Shown here: positions 7,292 through 15,899 of the stretch, one piece after another | How the letters are laid out: each line of letters begins with the position of its first letter | Numbering within the stretch: the first letter of the stretch is position 1 | Origin: DASZTV01 sp035548055 | GTDB lineage: Bacteria > Actinomycetota > Actinomycetes > JAFAQI01 | Length of the DNA: 64,000 bases | Assembly: GCA_035548055.1 (NCBI GenBank) | Contig: DASZTL010000090.1 | Location: 1 to 64,000, forward strand | Direction: 5' to 3' | Notes under the pieces: model-generated | Databases searched by the model: none | What the model was told of the DNA's origin: nothing | What the model saw: only the letters and a program-made list of their open reading frames with translations | Program-made: the position numbers and the translations under genes

Positions 7292-9016
7292 ATGATCCGC
7301 CGCGTGGCGGGATACACCGATCGGCCGTGGCTGGCCGCCTACCCGCCGGACGTGCCCAGCGACTGCGTCTTTCCCCACGTCCCGCTGACGCGCCTGCTCG
7401 ACGACGCGGCGCAGAACTACCCCGGTCGCGTCGCGATCTCCAGCCTCGGCAACCGCATGACGTACCGCTCGTTGCAGGAGTCGGTGGACCGGTTCGCCGC
7501 CGGCCTCGCCGAGCTCGGGGTGACCCCGTTGTCACGTGTCGCGATCGTCCTGCCCAACTGCCCGCAGCACGTGATCTCGTTCTTCGCGGTGCTACGGCTC
7601 GGCGCGATCGTGGTCCACTGCAATCCGCTCGCGAGCGCCGACGAGCTTCGCAGTCAGCTCGTCGACTCGGGGGCGAGCGTCGTCGTCTGCCTCGACCGGA
7701 TCGCGCAGTCCGTGCTCGACCTTCGCGGCGAGACGCGAGTCAAGGCGGTTGTCGTCACCTCGCTGGCAGACGGCTTGACGCGCGCTGCACGAAGCCGCCT
7801 CGAACTGCCGCTCCCCATGACCCGTAGCCGCAAGGCGGACCTGGTCGTGGCGGTCCCAGAGGACCCGGCCGTCCACCGCTTCCGCGGGTTGGTCCGCACC
7901 GGCATGTCGGCCCGTCAGGCGCCCCTCAACCCGGCGGAGGACGTCGCGGTCCTGCAGTACACGAGCGGCACGAGCGCCGAGCCGAGGGCCGCGATGCTGT
8001 CCCACGCGAACCTCGTCGCCAACTGCCATCAGCTCCGGATGTGGTTCCCCGACGCCGTACCGGGCGAGGAGGTCACCCTCGCGACCGTGCCGCTGTTCCA
8101 CGCCTACGGGCTGACGCTGTGCCTGCTCACCACCGTCTTGCTCGGTGGTCGGCTGGTCCTGCTGCCGAGATTCGACGTGGCGGCGGTGTTCGCGGCGATC
8201 GACGACGAACGACCGACGCTGTTCCCAGCCGTCCCGCCGATCTTCCGCGCACTGGTCGACGATCCGGCGCTTCGCAAGCACGACCTGTCGCGGATCCGCG
8301 CCTGCGTCTCCGGCGCGATGAAGCTGCCGATCGAGCTCGTGGAGCGCTTCGAGAAGGCAACCGGCGTGCCGCTCATCGAGGGCTACGGCATGACCGAGAC
8401 GTCGCCCGTCACCCACTGCGTGCCGCTCAGCGGCGAGCGAAGGCCGGGGTCGGTCGGGCTGCCGCTGCCTGGTACCGGGGCACGGATCGTGGATCCCGAG
8501 CGGCCCGACGTCGAGCAGCCGGTCGGCGAACCGGGTGAGCTGGCGGTCAAGGGCCCGCAGGTCTTCCTGGGCTACTGGTCGCGGGTCGCCGACGTGGTGC
8601 CGCCGACGATCGATGGATGGTGGCTGACCGGCGACATCGCCGTGATGGACGACGACGGCTGGTTCACGATCGTCGACCGCAAGAAGGACCTGATCATCGC
8701 CGGCGGCTTCAACATCTCCCCAACCGAGGTCGAGCAGGTGATTCTCAGCGTGCCCGGCGTCGCGGACTGCTGTGTGGTCGGGCTGCCGGATCGGTACCGG
8801 GGCGAGACGGTCAAGGCTTATGTGGTGGCGCCTGGCGGTAACGTCACCGAAGATGAAGTGAAGGCGGGCTGCGCGGCCGCCCTGTCGGCGTACAAGGTGC
8901 CGAGGCTCGTCGAGTTTCGCGACGAGCTGCCCCACACCGCCGTCGGCAAGGCACTACGCCGGTTGCTCGTCGACGCGGAGCTGGCAGCCAGCGGCGAAGC
9001 GGGCACGAACAATTGA
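7292..9016 (+). CDS. Long-chain-fatty-acid-CoA ligase (AMP-binding)
   Basis: A 574-aa adenylate-forming enzyme that activates a carboxylic acid as acyl-AMP and transfers it to CoA. Core motifs in order: YTSGTSAEPR (P-loop; the usual Lys is Arg in this copy), EGYGMTETSP (A5), WWLTGDIA with DRKKDLIIAGGFNISP (A7/A8 hinge) and TAVGKALRR near the C-terminus with the catalytic Lys (A10). Substrate is inferred to be a medium or long fatty acid from the GYGMTE type motif. Start ATG lies 1 bp after the small membrane gene, so the genes are transcribed together; pabA follows at 10 bp. Confidence 0.85.
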   Translation: MIRRVAGYTDRPWLAAYPPDVPSDCVFPHVPLTRLLDDAAQNYPGRVAISSLGNRMTYRSLQESVDRFAAGLAELGVTPLSRVAIVLPNCPQHVISFFAVLRLGAIVVHCNPLASADELRSQLVDSGASVVVCLDRIAQSVLDLRGETRVKAVVVTSLADGLTRAARSRLELPLPMTRSRKADLVVAVPEDPAVHRFRGLVRTGMSARQAPLNPAEDVAVLQYTSGTSAEPRAAMLSHANLVANCHQLRMWFPDAVPGEEVTLATVPLFHAYGLTLCLLTTVLLGGRLVLLPRFDVAAVFAAIDDERPTLFPAVPPIFRALVDDPALRKHDLSRIRACVSGAMKLPIELVERFEKATGVPLIEGYGMTETSPVTHCVPLSGERRPGSVGLPLPGTGARIVDPERPDVEQPVGEPGELAVKGPQVFLGYWSRVADVVPPTIDGWWLTGDIAVMDDDGWFTIVDRKKDLIIAGGFNISPTEVEQVILSVPGVADCCVVGLPDRYRGETVKAYVVAPGGNVTEDEVKAGCAAALSAYKVPRLVEFRDELPHTAVGKALRRLLVDAELAASGEAGTNN

Positions 9017-9026
9017 GAAGGCGGTC

Positions 9027-9674
9027 GTGGTGAGCAGGGTCCTCGTCGTGGACAACTACGACAGCTTCGTCTTCAACCTCGTGCAGTACCTCGCCCAGCT
9101 CGGGGCAGACGTCGAGGTACGACGCAACGACGCGATCGACGCGGCTGACCCGCTGTTCGGCGAGGTCGACGGCATCCTGCTCTCACCCGGTCCGGGGCGG
9201 CCGGAAGACGCCGGCTGCTGCATCGACGTCATCAAGGCACACGGCGCGACCGTCCCCATCTTCGGCGTGTGCCTCGGGCACCAGGCGATCGGCGTCGCGT
9301 ACGGCGGCACGGTCGACCGCGCTCCCGAGCTGCTGCACGGCAAGACCAGCGAGGTGGAGCATGACGGGAAGGGCGTGTTCGCCGACGTCCCCAACCCGTG
9401 CGTCGCGACGAGGTACCACTCACTGACCGTGCTCGAGCCCGATCTTCCCGCGGCCCTCGAGGTGACGGCCAAGACCGCCAACGGCGTGATCATGGGCGTG
9501 CGGCACCGTGAGCACCCGGTGGAGAGCGTGCAGTTCCACCCCGAGTCGGTGCTCACTCAGGGCGGCTACCAGATGCTCGCCAACTGGCTTGCCCTCACCG
9601 GGGACCCCACCGCCGGAGAGCGTGTCCCTGAGCTTGCCGAGAAGCTGGAAAGGCAGCGCGCTTCGGTTGGGTAG
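9027..9674 (+). CDS. pabA: Glutamine amidotransferase of aminodeoxychorismate/anthranilate synthase
   Basis: A 215-aa class I glutamine amidotransferase that hydrolyses glutamine and channels ammonia to a chorismate-using partner (PabB or TrpE). It has the N-terminal VDNYDSFVFNL motif, oxyanion SPGPGRPEDAG, nucleophile Cys82 in GVCLGHQ, and His171/Glu173 in FHPES. The location between crgA/sortase and pknB is the classical actinobacterial pabA site, so I prefer pabA over trpG, though the two are hard to separate by sequence. GTG at 9027 or 9030 may serve as start; GAGAAGG is upstream. Confidence 0.88.
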   Translation: MVSRVLVVDNYDSFVFNLVQYLAQLGADVEVRRNDAIDAADPLFGEVDGILLSPGPGRPEDAGCCIDVIKAHGATVPIFGVCLGHQAIGVAYGGTVDRAPELLHGKTSEVEHDGKGVFADVPNPCVATRYHSLTVLEPDLPAALEVTAKTANGVIMGVRHREHPVESVQFHPESVLTQGGYQMLANWLALTGDPTAGERVPELAEKLERQRASVG

Positions 9675-9809
9675 GGACGTCGGGTACCCGCCTAAGACTT
9701 CCGGCGGTTGATCGGCGCCCAAAATAGGGATTTCGTCTGATGTGGCGAGCCTCCTTAGGCGCAGAAAGTGGTCTCACCAACACGAGAGACCGCTGAGGAG
9801 GCGATCACG

Positions 9810-9995
9810 ATGATGGTCACGGTTTCCCCGGCCTTCGCTCAGGCCGAGCTGGAGTATCGCCAACAGCGGATCCAGGCAGATTTCGGATCGAGGTCATCGA
9901 GGACGACGACGCGGCCAACGCCTCGCCGGCGGTCCACCGCGCTACCCAAGCCGTGGCGTCGGCCGAACCTGACTCCTCGGCCGTCGCTCCGATAG
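9810..9995 (+). CDS. Small ORF with strong RBS ahead of the LuxR gene
   Basis: An ATG pair at 9810/9813 follows GAGGAGG at ideal spacing and opens MMVTVSPAFAQAELEYRQQRI, about 61 aa in all, overlapping the large LuxR frame by 43 bp in another register. The first 25 residues look protein-like; the rest is Arg/Thr/Pro-rich and may be noise. If the frame shifted at about 9882 the sequence would run into the LuxR frame (RIEVIEDDD...). So it is either a short leader gene coupled to the regulator, or the true N-terminus separated by an indel. I cannot decide. Confidence 0.35.
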   Translation: MMVTVSPAFAQAELEYRQQRIQADFGSRSSRTTTRPTPRRRSTALPKPWRRPNLTPRPSLR

Positions 9996-12900
9996 CACGC
10001 GCAGAGCGACACCCCGTCAGTCCGAGCAGCCATGATGGCGAGGTGGCGGTCGGGGTAGAGACGCCGCTCGTCGGCCGAGTCGCCGAGCGGGCAGAGCTCG
10101 TCTCGCTCGTCGGTCTCGACGCCGGCGGTACCGCCGGCGGGGCGGTGTTGCTCGGTGGCGATGCCGGGTGCGGCAAGACCCGGCTGGCGAAGGAGATCGC
10201 CGCTGATGCGGCCGCCGCGGGCTGGCGGGTCCTGGTGGGCCACTGCCTCGACTTCGGTGACGGCTCGCCGCCGTACCTCCCCTTCAGCGAGGCGCTCGGC
10301 CGGCTGGCCACCGAACGACCCGAGCTGACGAGGGCACTGATCGAGGCGAACCCGGCCATCGCGCGGCTGCACCCCGCGCACCGGCGGCTGGCCGAGGCCG
10401 ATGTCAACTCCGAGCCCACGCAACGGGCCGCGCTGCTCGAGGCGGTCCACGACGCGTTGACGTCGCTGGCCGCGGACTTGCCGCTACTCGTCGTGATCGA
10501 GGACCTGCATTGGGCAGACCAGTCGACCCGGGACTTGCTGCACTGGTTGTTCACCCGCGGGATCGACGCGCCCGTGACGATTCTCGCGACCTACCGCAGC
10601 GACGACCTGCACCGGCGCCATCCGCTCCGCGCCACGTTGGCCGAGTGGGTGCGGCTGCCCGGCGTGGTCCGGTTGCAGCTCGGCCCACTGTCGTCAGCCG
10701 AGGCTCGCTCGCTCGTGCGCACACTGCAGCCGGGCACGATCGCTGAGCGGGAGCTCCGCAAGATCCTGGCTCGCGCCGAAGGCAACCCGTTCTTTCTCGA
10801 GGAGCTGGTGGCCGCTGCGACCATCGGTGACGGTCGGCTCCCGACCGACCTTGCCGACTTGCTGCTGGTGCGGCTTGAGCAGCTCGACGACGCCGGTCGT
10901 CTGGTCGTGCGGGCGGCGAGCGTCGCCGGCCGTCAGGTTTCGCACGCGTTGCTCGCGGCCGGGACCGCACTCGACTCACCCACACTTGACGGGGCGGTCC
11001 GGGCCGCCGTCGAGGCCAACATCCTCGTCTCCACTGACGGCGAGCACTATGTCTTCCGACATGCCTTGCTCGCCGAGGCGATCTACCAGGACCTGTTGCC
11101 GGGCGAGCGGGTGCGGCTGCACGCGGCGTACGCCGAAGCGCTGGCAAGTGGTGCGGTCGACGGGTCGGCGGCCGAGCTGTCCCGGCATGCCTGGGCATCG
11201 CACGACCTCGTCACCGCGACCCGCGCGAGCATCCGGGCCGGCGACGAGGCCATGGCCGTCGGTGGGCCGGAGGAGGCCATCCGACACTACGAGCGAGCTC
11301 TCGAGCTCATGGTCGACCCGACGGTCGAGGCAACGCTCGCCGGCGGCGACGGTGGCCCGCTCGTCGACCGGATCGGCCTGGTCATCCGGGCCAGCGCCGC
11401 GGCAACCGCGGCCGGTCATCTCTCCCGCGCGCTCGCTCTGTCGCACGACCAGTTGCTCGCCCTCACGGTGGACGCCCCGGCGCTGGACCGGGTTCGGCTG
11501 ATCCACAGCGTGGCGACGACCCTGCTCGTCATGGATCATGACTTCGATCTCTTGAGCCTCACGACCGAGGCCGTCCGCCTGGTCAGCGACGAGCCGTCAA
11601 GCCCGCTCTCGGTGCGGATACACGTCGTGCACGCCCGAGCCCTGCACGAGCGGGCGCGCGATGACGAGGCCGCCAAGTGGGCGAGCGAGGCGCTGCAGCT
11701 CGCGCGCGAGCTCAACGTCCTCGATGTCGTCTCGGACGCGACGATTCTGCTGGCGAAGATCGACGAGCGTTCCGGCGACGCGCAGCGGGCACTCGCTGCG
11801 GTCGAGGCCGCGATCGTTGAGGCCCGCGCGGCGGGGGAGGCACTCGCCGAGCTTCGCGGTCTCTACACGCTCGGGCTGTTGCGGTACGGCCAGGGTCAGA
11901 TCGCCGCTGCGGTCGAGGCATTCGACCGCGCCGCGCAACGAGCCAATGCGCTTGGTCACCAGTGGGCGCCGTACGGCCTCGAGTCGGTCGTGTTCGCCGC
12001 GATCGCCACGCAAGTGGCGGGCGACTGGACGCGAGCGAGTCGGCTCGTCGACACCTCAGGACGCAACCCGCCTGAGCTCGCTGCGGCCCTTCTCGACGGC
12101 ATCGCGATGGACATCGCTGCTGGACGTGGCGAGACCTCGGCGTTGTCCGAGCTGCCCAGGCTGCGGCCGCGCTGGCACCTCGACGGTCTGGTGGCGATCA
12201 CTAGCGGCGCGGGTGCGATCGAGATGTACGGCCAGCTCGGTGACGTCGCGGCTGCGATCGCCACCCATGACGATGTCGTCGACTTCGTCGCAGCGCTGTG
12301 GCAGCAGCCCGGCTTCAATGCCCAGGTGCGGCTGGCCGCCCAACTGGTCGGCGTGATCGCGGCTGCGAGCGTGCCGGCGAGCGCCGGCGAGCGCCAGAAG
12401 CTGGTACAGCACGCGGACGAGGTCGCGGCGGCCGCGAGAGAAGTCGCGGCCGGCATGCGCCATCCAGGACCGGAAGGCCTCGCCTGGGCGGCACGCCTCG
12501 AGGCGGAGTGCGTCCGGCTGCACTGGCTGGCGGGTACCGATCCGCGACCTGGTGCTGACGAGCTGGTCGGCAGATGGCGGACCGCAGTCGAGGCGTTCGA
12601 GACCTTCGGCCACCGCTACGAGGCGGCGCGCTCGAGGGCGCGACTCGCGGCTGCGCTCAACGCGGCAGGTGACGCGGCGGGTGCATCGGCGGAGGCGGAC
12701 CGGGCGCGAGAGGTTGCCGTTCGGCTGGGTGCCGCGCCACTGCTCGCCGAGCTCGGCCCGGTGAGAGGGCTCGGTGTCCCGGCTCGTCGCGCGGCCAAGG
12801 CGCGCGACCTCGACACCCTCACGCCACGAGAGCGTGACGTCCTCGAGCTGGTCGCCACCGGGCGAAGCAACCGGGAGATCGCCGCCGCCCTGTTCATCAG

Positions 12901-13006
12901 CGCCAAGACGGTCAGTGTTCACATCTCGAACCTGCTCGCCAAGCTCGACGCCGGCAGCCGCACCGAAGCCGTCGCGATTGCGCGGCGCCGAGGCTTGCTC
13001 GGCTGA
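9953..13006 (+). CDS. LuxR-family (LAL-type) ATP-binding transcriptional regulator
   Basis: A 1017-aa MalT/LAL-type regulator. Near the N-terminus (residues about 40-300) is an AAA-type ATPase with Walker A GDAGCGKTRL (about 70-78) and Walker B LLVVIEDLHWAD. The middle consists of TPR-like helical repeats rich in Ala and Leu. The C-terminus (about 955-1012) is a LuxR helix-turn-helix: LTPRERDVLELVATGRSNREIA. GTG at 9953 is used, with GTG at 10043 (starting just before VETPLVGR) a plausible alternative. It ends 5 bp from the convergent pknB. Target genes and inducer are unknown; it is not a normal member of this island. Confidence 0.8.
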   Translation: MASAEPDSSAVAPIARAERHPVSPSSHDGEVAVGVETPLVGRVAERAELVSLVGLDAGGTAGGAVLLGGDAGCGKTRLAKEIAADAAAAGWRVLVGHCLDFGDGSPPYLPFSEALGRLATERPELTRALIEANPAIARLHPAHRRLAEADVNSEPTQRAALLEAVHDALTSLAADLPLLVVIEDLHWADQSTRDLLHWLFTRGIDAPVTILATYRSDDLHRRHPLRATLAEWVRLPGVVRLQLGPLSSAEARSLVRTLQPGTIAERELRKILARAEGNPFFLEELVAAATIGDGRLPTDLADLLLVRLEQLDDAGRLVVRAASVAGRQVSHALLAAGTALDSPTLDGAVRAAVEANILVSTDGEHYVFRHALLAEAIYQDLLPGERVRLHAAYAEALASGAVDGSAAELSRHAWASHDLVTATRASIRAGDEAMAVGGPEEAIRHYERALELMVDPTVEATLAGGDGGPLVDRIGLVIRASAAATAAGHLSRALALSHDQLLALTVDAPALDRVRLIHSVATTLLVMDHDFDLLSLTTEAVRLVSDEPSSPLSVRIHVVHARALHERARDDEAAKWASEALQLARELNVLDVVSDATILLAKIDERSGDAQRALAAVEAAIVEARAAGEALAELRGLYTLGLLRYGQGQIAAAVEAFDRAAQRANALGHQWAPYGLESVVFAAIATQVAGDWTRASRLVDTSGRNPPELAAALLDGIAMDIAAGRGETSALSELPRLRPRWHLDGLVAITSGAGAIEMYGQLGDVAAAIATHDDVVDFVAALWQQPGFNAQVRLAAQLVGVIAAASVPASAGERQKLVQHADEVAAAAREVAAGMRHPGPEGLAWAARLEAECVRLHWLAGTDPRPGADELVGRWRTAVEAFETFGHRYEAARSRARLAAALNAAGDAAGASAEADRAREVAVRLGAAPLLAELGPVRGLGVPARRAAKARDLDTLTPRERDVLELVATGRSNREIAAALFISAKTVSVHISNLLAKLDAGSRTEAVAIARRRGLLG

Positions 13007-13011
13007 TGCCG

Positions 13012-14739
13012 CTATGGGGTCGGGGTGATGGTGACGCTCGGCTCGGTGGACTCGACCGGTCCCACGGTGGTGGTGGCAGTCGGGCTCGGGGGCTTCACCT
13101 TCTTCTCGTCGATGTAGATCGTCACCGTCGAGTTGGCGGTGGCGTATGCGCCGCCCGCCGGAGTCTGGCTGACCACGAGACCGTCGAGGCTCTTCTTGTA
13201 GACCGCGGCCGGTTTGGACGCCACCTGGAACCCGTGCTGGAGCAGGATGGCGGTCGCGGTCGCCTCGTCCTCACCCTTCACGTTGGGCACCTTGGTCTTC
13301 GAGTTGGAGACCGTCAGCATGACCTTGGAGCCCGCCGGAACCGATCCGCCTGAGGCCGGATCGGACTCCAGCACCTGGCCCTCGGGCAGCGAGGAGTTCT
13401 TGAACACGACCCGCCCGACCTTGAGCTTCGCCGCAGTGAGGGTGTCCTTCGCCTGGTCGAGCGACAGGCCGACCAGACCTTGCGGAACCGCGACGTACTG
13501 AATGCCGTTCGAGATCACGAGGGCCACCGGCTGCCCTTTGCGCAGGAGGATTCCGGCCGGCGGGTTCTGCCTGATCACACGGCCCTTGTCGTCCTTGGTG
13601 GTGTACTCCTCGGTCACACCGCCGACTCGCAGTCCCTGGCCGATCAGGGTCGCCTGCGCGTCGGCGTAGGTCTCGCCGACCAGGTTCGGGGTCGTGAGAT
13701 CGCCGGTGCCGTTGGTGAGGACGTTGCGCGCGATGACCAGAGCGATCACGAAGACCGCGAGCGTTGCGGCGGCAAGAGCGGCGTACGCCGCGCCGCGGCG
13801 GCGAGGCCGCGGCTCCCGCAGCAGCACCGTCGTGGGCGGCAGCGCGGCGGCCGTCGCGCCGGCGCCGGCCTGCACCGGGTGCGCGTGTACCGGCCGACCG
13901 GCGAGCGCTCGTTCCAGGTCGGCGCGCATCTCGGCGGCGGACCCGTAGCGGTTGACCGGGTTCTTCGCCATGGCCGTGAGCACGATCGCGTCCACGGCCG
14001 CAGGAACGTCAGGCTCGACCTGGGACGGCGGCAGCGGGTCTTCGCGCACGTGCTGGTAGGCGACCGCGACCGCGCTCTCGCCGGTGAACGGCGGTGCGCC
14101 GGTCAGCAGCTCGTAGAGCAGGCAGCCGGTCGAGTAGATGTCGCTGCGCGCGTCGACATGCTCACCCCGTGCTTGCTCCGGCGACAGGTAATGAGCGGTG
14201 CCGACGACGGCGGCCGTCTGCGTCATCGTCGCCGTCGAGCTGGTCAGTGCGCGCGCGATGCCGAAGTCCATGACCTTGACCTGACCCGACGGCGTGACCA
14301 TCACGTTGCCCGGTTTGATGTCGCGGTGCACGATCCCGGCTGTGTGCGCCTGCTCGAGCGCCGAGCAGATGGCCGCGGCGATCTCCATCGCGCGGCGCGG
14401 CAGCAGCCGGCCTTCGGCGGCGAGGATGTCGCGGAGGGTGCGGCCCTCGACGTACTCCATGACGATGTACGGCGTGGCCGTTCCGTTGACGACGCCTTCG
14501 CCGGTGTCGTAGACGGCCACGATGGCGGCCGAGTTCAGGGACGCGGCCGACTGCGCCTCCCGCCGGAACCTTGCTTGGAAGGTCGGGTCACGAGCGAGGT
14601 CTCTGCGCAGCAGCTTGATCGCGACGTCACGCCCCAGCCGCACATCGCGACCGAGATGAACCTCGGCCATCCCGCCGTGCCCGATGACCTCGCCGACTTC
14701 GTAACGGTCGGCGATCAGCGACTTCCGCTTAGCGGGCAC
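13012..14739 (-). CDS. pknB: Serine/threonine protein kinase with PASTA domains
   Basis: A 575-aa membrane kinase that senses muropeptides/lipid II and phosphorylates division proteins. The cytoplasmic kinase is complete: GHGGMAEV loop, Lys42 in VAIK, catalytic Asp140 in HRDIKPGN, DFG at 158-160 and the activation loop TATMTQTAAVVGTAHY with the Thr pair used for autophosphorylation in PknB. A single helix (about 317-340) leads to three extracellular PASTA repeats and a Pro/Thr tail. Mycobacterial PknB has four PASTA; here a further one is on the neighbouring pseudokinase. It is the last gene of the fhaA-to-pknB operon. Confidence 0.93.
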   Translation of the reverse strand: MPAKRKSLIADRYEVGEVIGHGGMAEVHLGRDVRLGRDVAIKLLRRDLARDPTFQARFRREAQSAASLNSAAIVAVYDTGEGVVNGTATPYIVMEYVEGRTLRDILAAEGRLLPRRAMEIAAAICSALEQAHTAGIVHRDIKPGNVMVTPSGQVKVMDFGIARALTSSTATMTQTAAVVGTAHYLSPEQARGEHVDARSDIYSTGCLLYELLTGAPPFTGESAVAVAYQHVREDPLPPSQVEPDVPAAVDAIVLTAMAKNPVNRYGSAAEMRADLERALAGRPVHAHPVQAGAGATAAALPPTTVLLREPRPRRRGAAYAALAAATLAVFVIALVIARNVLTNGTGDLTTPNLVGETYADAQATLIGQGLRVGGVTEEYTTKDDKGRVIRQNPPAGILLRKGQPVALVISNGIQYVAVPQGLVGLSLDQAKDTLTAAKLKVGRVVFKNSSLPEGQVLESDPASGGSVPAGSKVMLTVSNSKTKVPNVKGEDEATATAILLQHGFQVASKPAAVYKKSLDGLVVSQTPAGGAYATANSTVTIYIDEKKVKPPSPTATTTVGPVESTEPSVTITPTP

Positions 14740-14814
14740 GCGTCCACCCAGCCCGCATCACGGCAACGACGCTACCGGCCCGAATCGCGCCGGCCTGACC
14801 TGCCTGGCCTCGCC

Positions 14815-15882
14815 TCACCGGGTCTCCGCCGTCACGACGGTCAGGTGAACGACTCCGCCTACCTTCGCACTCGTGCCGCCCGGCGGGTCCTGTGCGATGA
14901 CCGTGCCCACCGAGCCCGCGGGACCGGTGGTGAGCGTCTCGCCGGCACGGAAGCCGGCCTCGTTGAGCTGTTGCTGTGCCTGGCTGAACGGCAGCCCGAC
15001 GACTCTCGGCACCGTGGCCTGCCCCGCACCGCTGGCGAAGATCCGCAGCAGGATGGCTCCGCCGACCACCACGATCGCGCCGAGCGCGATCAGGCGGTTC
15101 CGGACCCGTTTGCGCTCCTCCTCGCTGTACCAAGGCCGCGGCGACTCGGGCGCGGTTGCCTCACCGGCTTCGATGCTGGGATCAGTGGCGAGTGCGGTGC
15201 TGCTCTGCCCGGCGCGTTGCGCGGCCGCGAGCGCGAGGGCGGTGCGGGCAACCTCGGCCGGCGCCACGGGTTGCGTCGCGCCGCCGCCGGCCAGCCAGTC
15301 GAGGAAGCGGGTGACGTCAGGGGGAAGGTCCCGTTCTCCGCCGCGGATGAGCGCGGTCGCGAGTCTCGCCAGTGCGGGAAGATCCGCGGCCGGCGACGGA
15401 TCCGCATCCACCGCAAAGCCGATCAGCGCGACCGAGCCGTCGGGCCGGACCATGATGTGGTCGGCGTCGAGCCGGCCGTGCCCGACGCCCGCATCGTGCG
15501 CAGCTGCCAGCGCGAATGCCGCCTGCCCGACGACGGCAAGCGCGTCATCCACACTGAACGGGGCCGTTGCCGCGATGCTGGCGACGGTCTCACCGTCGAT
15601 CCAGGCCGTGACCAGCCACGGCGGATCGTCGTGAGCGTCATGACGAAGGACGGTGGCCACGCCCGGGTCTGACAACCGCTCGAGCCGGCGGGCGCGCCGG
15701 TCGAACGCCTCGTGCCAGGACGGCGGCGGGTTGAGGTAGCGGATCACCACGCCCTGGCGGCTGGCGAGATCGTCATGACTGCGCCACACCTCGCGCCGCT
15801 CGTCGGCGTCGAGCAGCTCGACGAGGAGGTATCGCTCGCCGACGGTCTCGAGCGGAACCGGCTGGTCGTCAGGTGTCGTCAT
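14815..15882 (-). CDS. PASTA-domain pseudokinase in the pknA position
   Basis: A 355-aa protein with a kinase-fold cytoplasmic domain, helix (about 263-281) and one extracellular PASTA domain (about 288-353). Every catalytic element is lost: the beta3 Lys is Arg (VVIR, residue 48), HRDIKPGN has become HGRLDADH (137-142) and DFG is GFA (155-157). No glycine-rich loop is visible either. It sits between pbpA and pknB, the slot normally filled by active PknA. It is probably an allosteric or scaffold partner of PknB, or a muropeptide sensor. The ATG at 15882 is preferred to one at 15921, which overlaps pbpA. Confidence 0.8.
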   Translation of the reverse strand: MTTPDDQPVPLETVGERYLLVELLDADERREVWRSHDDLASRQGVVIRYLNPPPSWHEAFDRRARRLERLSDPGVATVLRHDAHDDPPWLVTAWIDGETVASIAATAPFSVDDALAVVGQAAFALAAAHDAGVGHGRLDADHIMVRPDGSVALIGFAVDADPSPAADLPALARLATALIRGGERDLPPDVTRFLDWLAGGGATQPVAPAEVARTALALAAAQRAGQSSTALATDPSIEAGEATAPESPRPWYSEEERKRVRNRLIALGAIVVVGGAILLRIFASGAGQATVPRVVGLPFSQAQQQLNEAGFRAGETLTTGPAGSVGTVIAQDPPGGTSAKVGGVVHLTVVTAETR

Positions 15883-15899
15883 TTGCAGCGACCGTCCCG

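Noticed and set aside
9689..9761. CGCCTAAG ... CTTAGGCG inverted repeat after pabA as a terminator
   Set aside because: Arms of 8 bp are separated by 57 bp, too far for a terminator hairpin; significance unclear.
13480..15672. Long plus-strand frame of 730 aa across pknB and the pseudokinase gene
   Set aside because: Antisense shadow with extreme Arg/Asp/Gly content; the minus strand carries complete kinase motifs.
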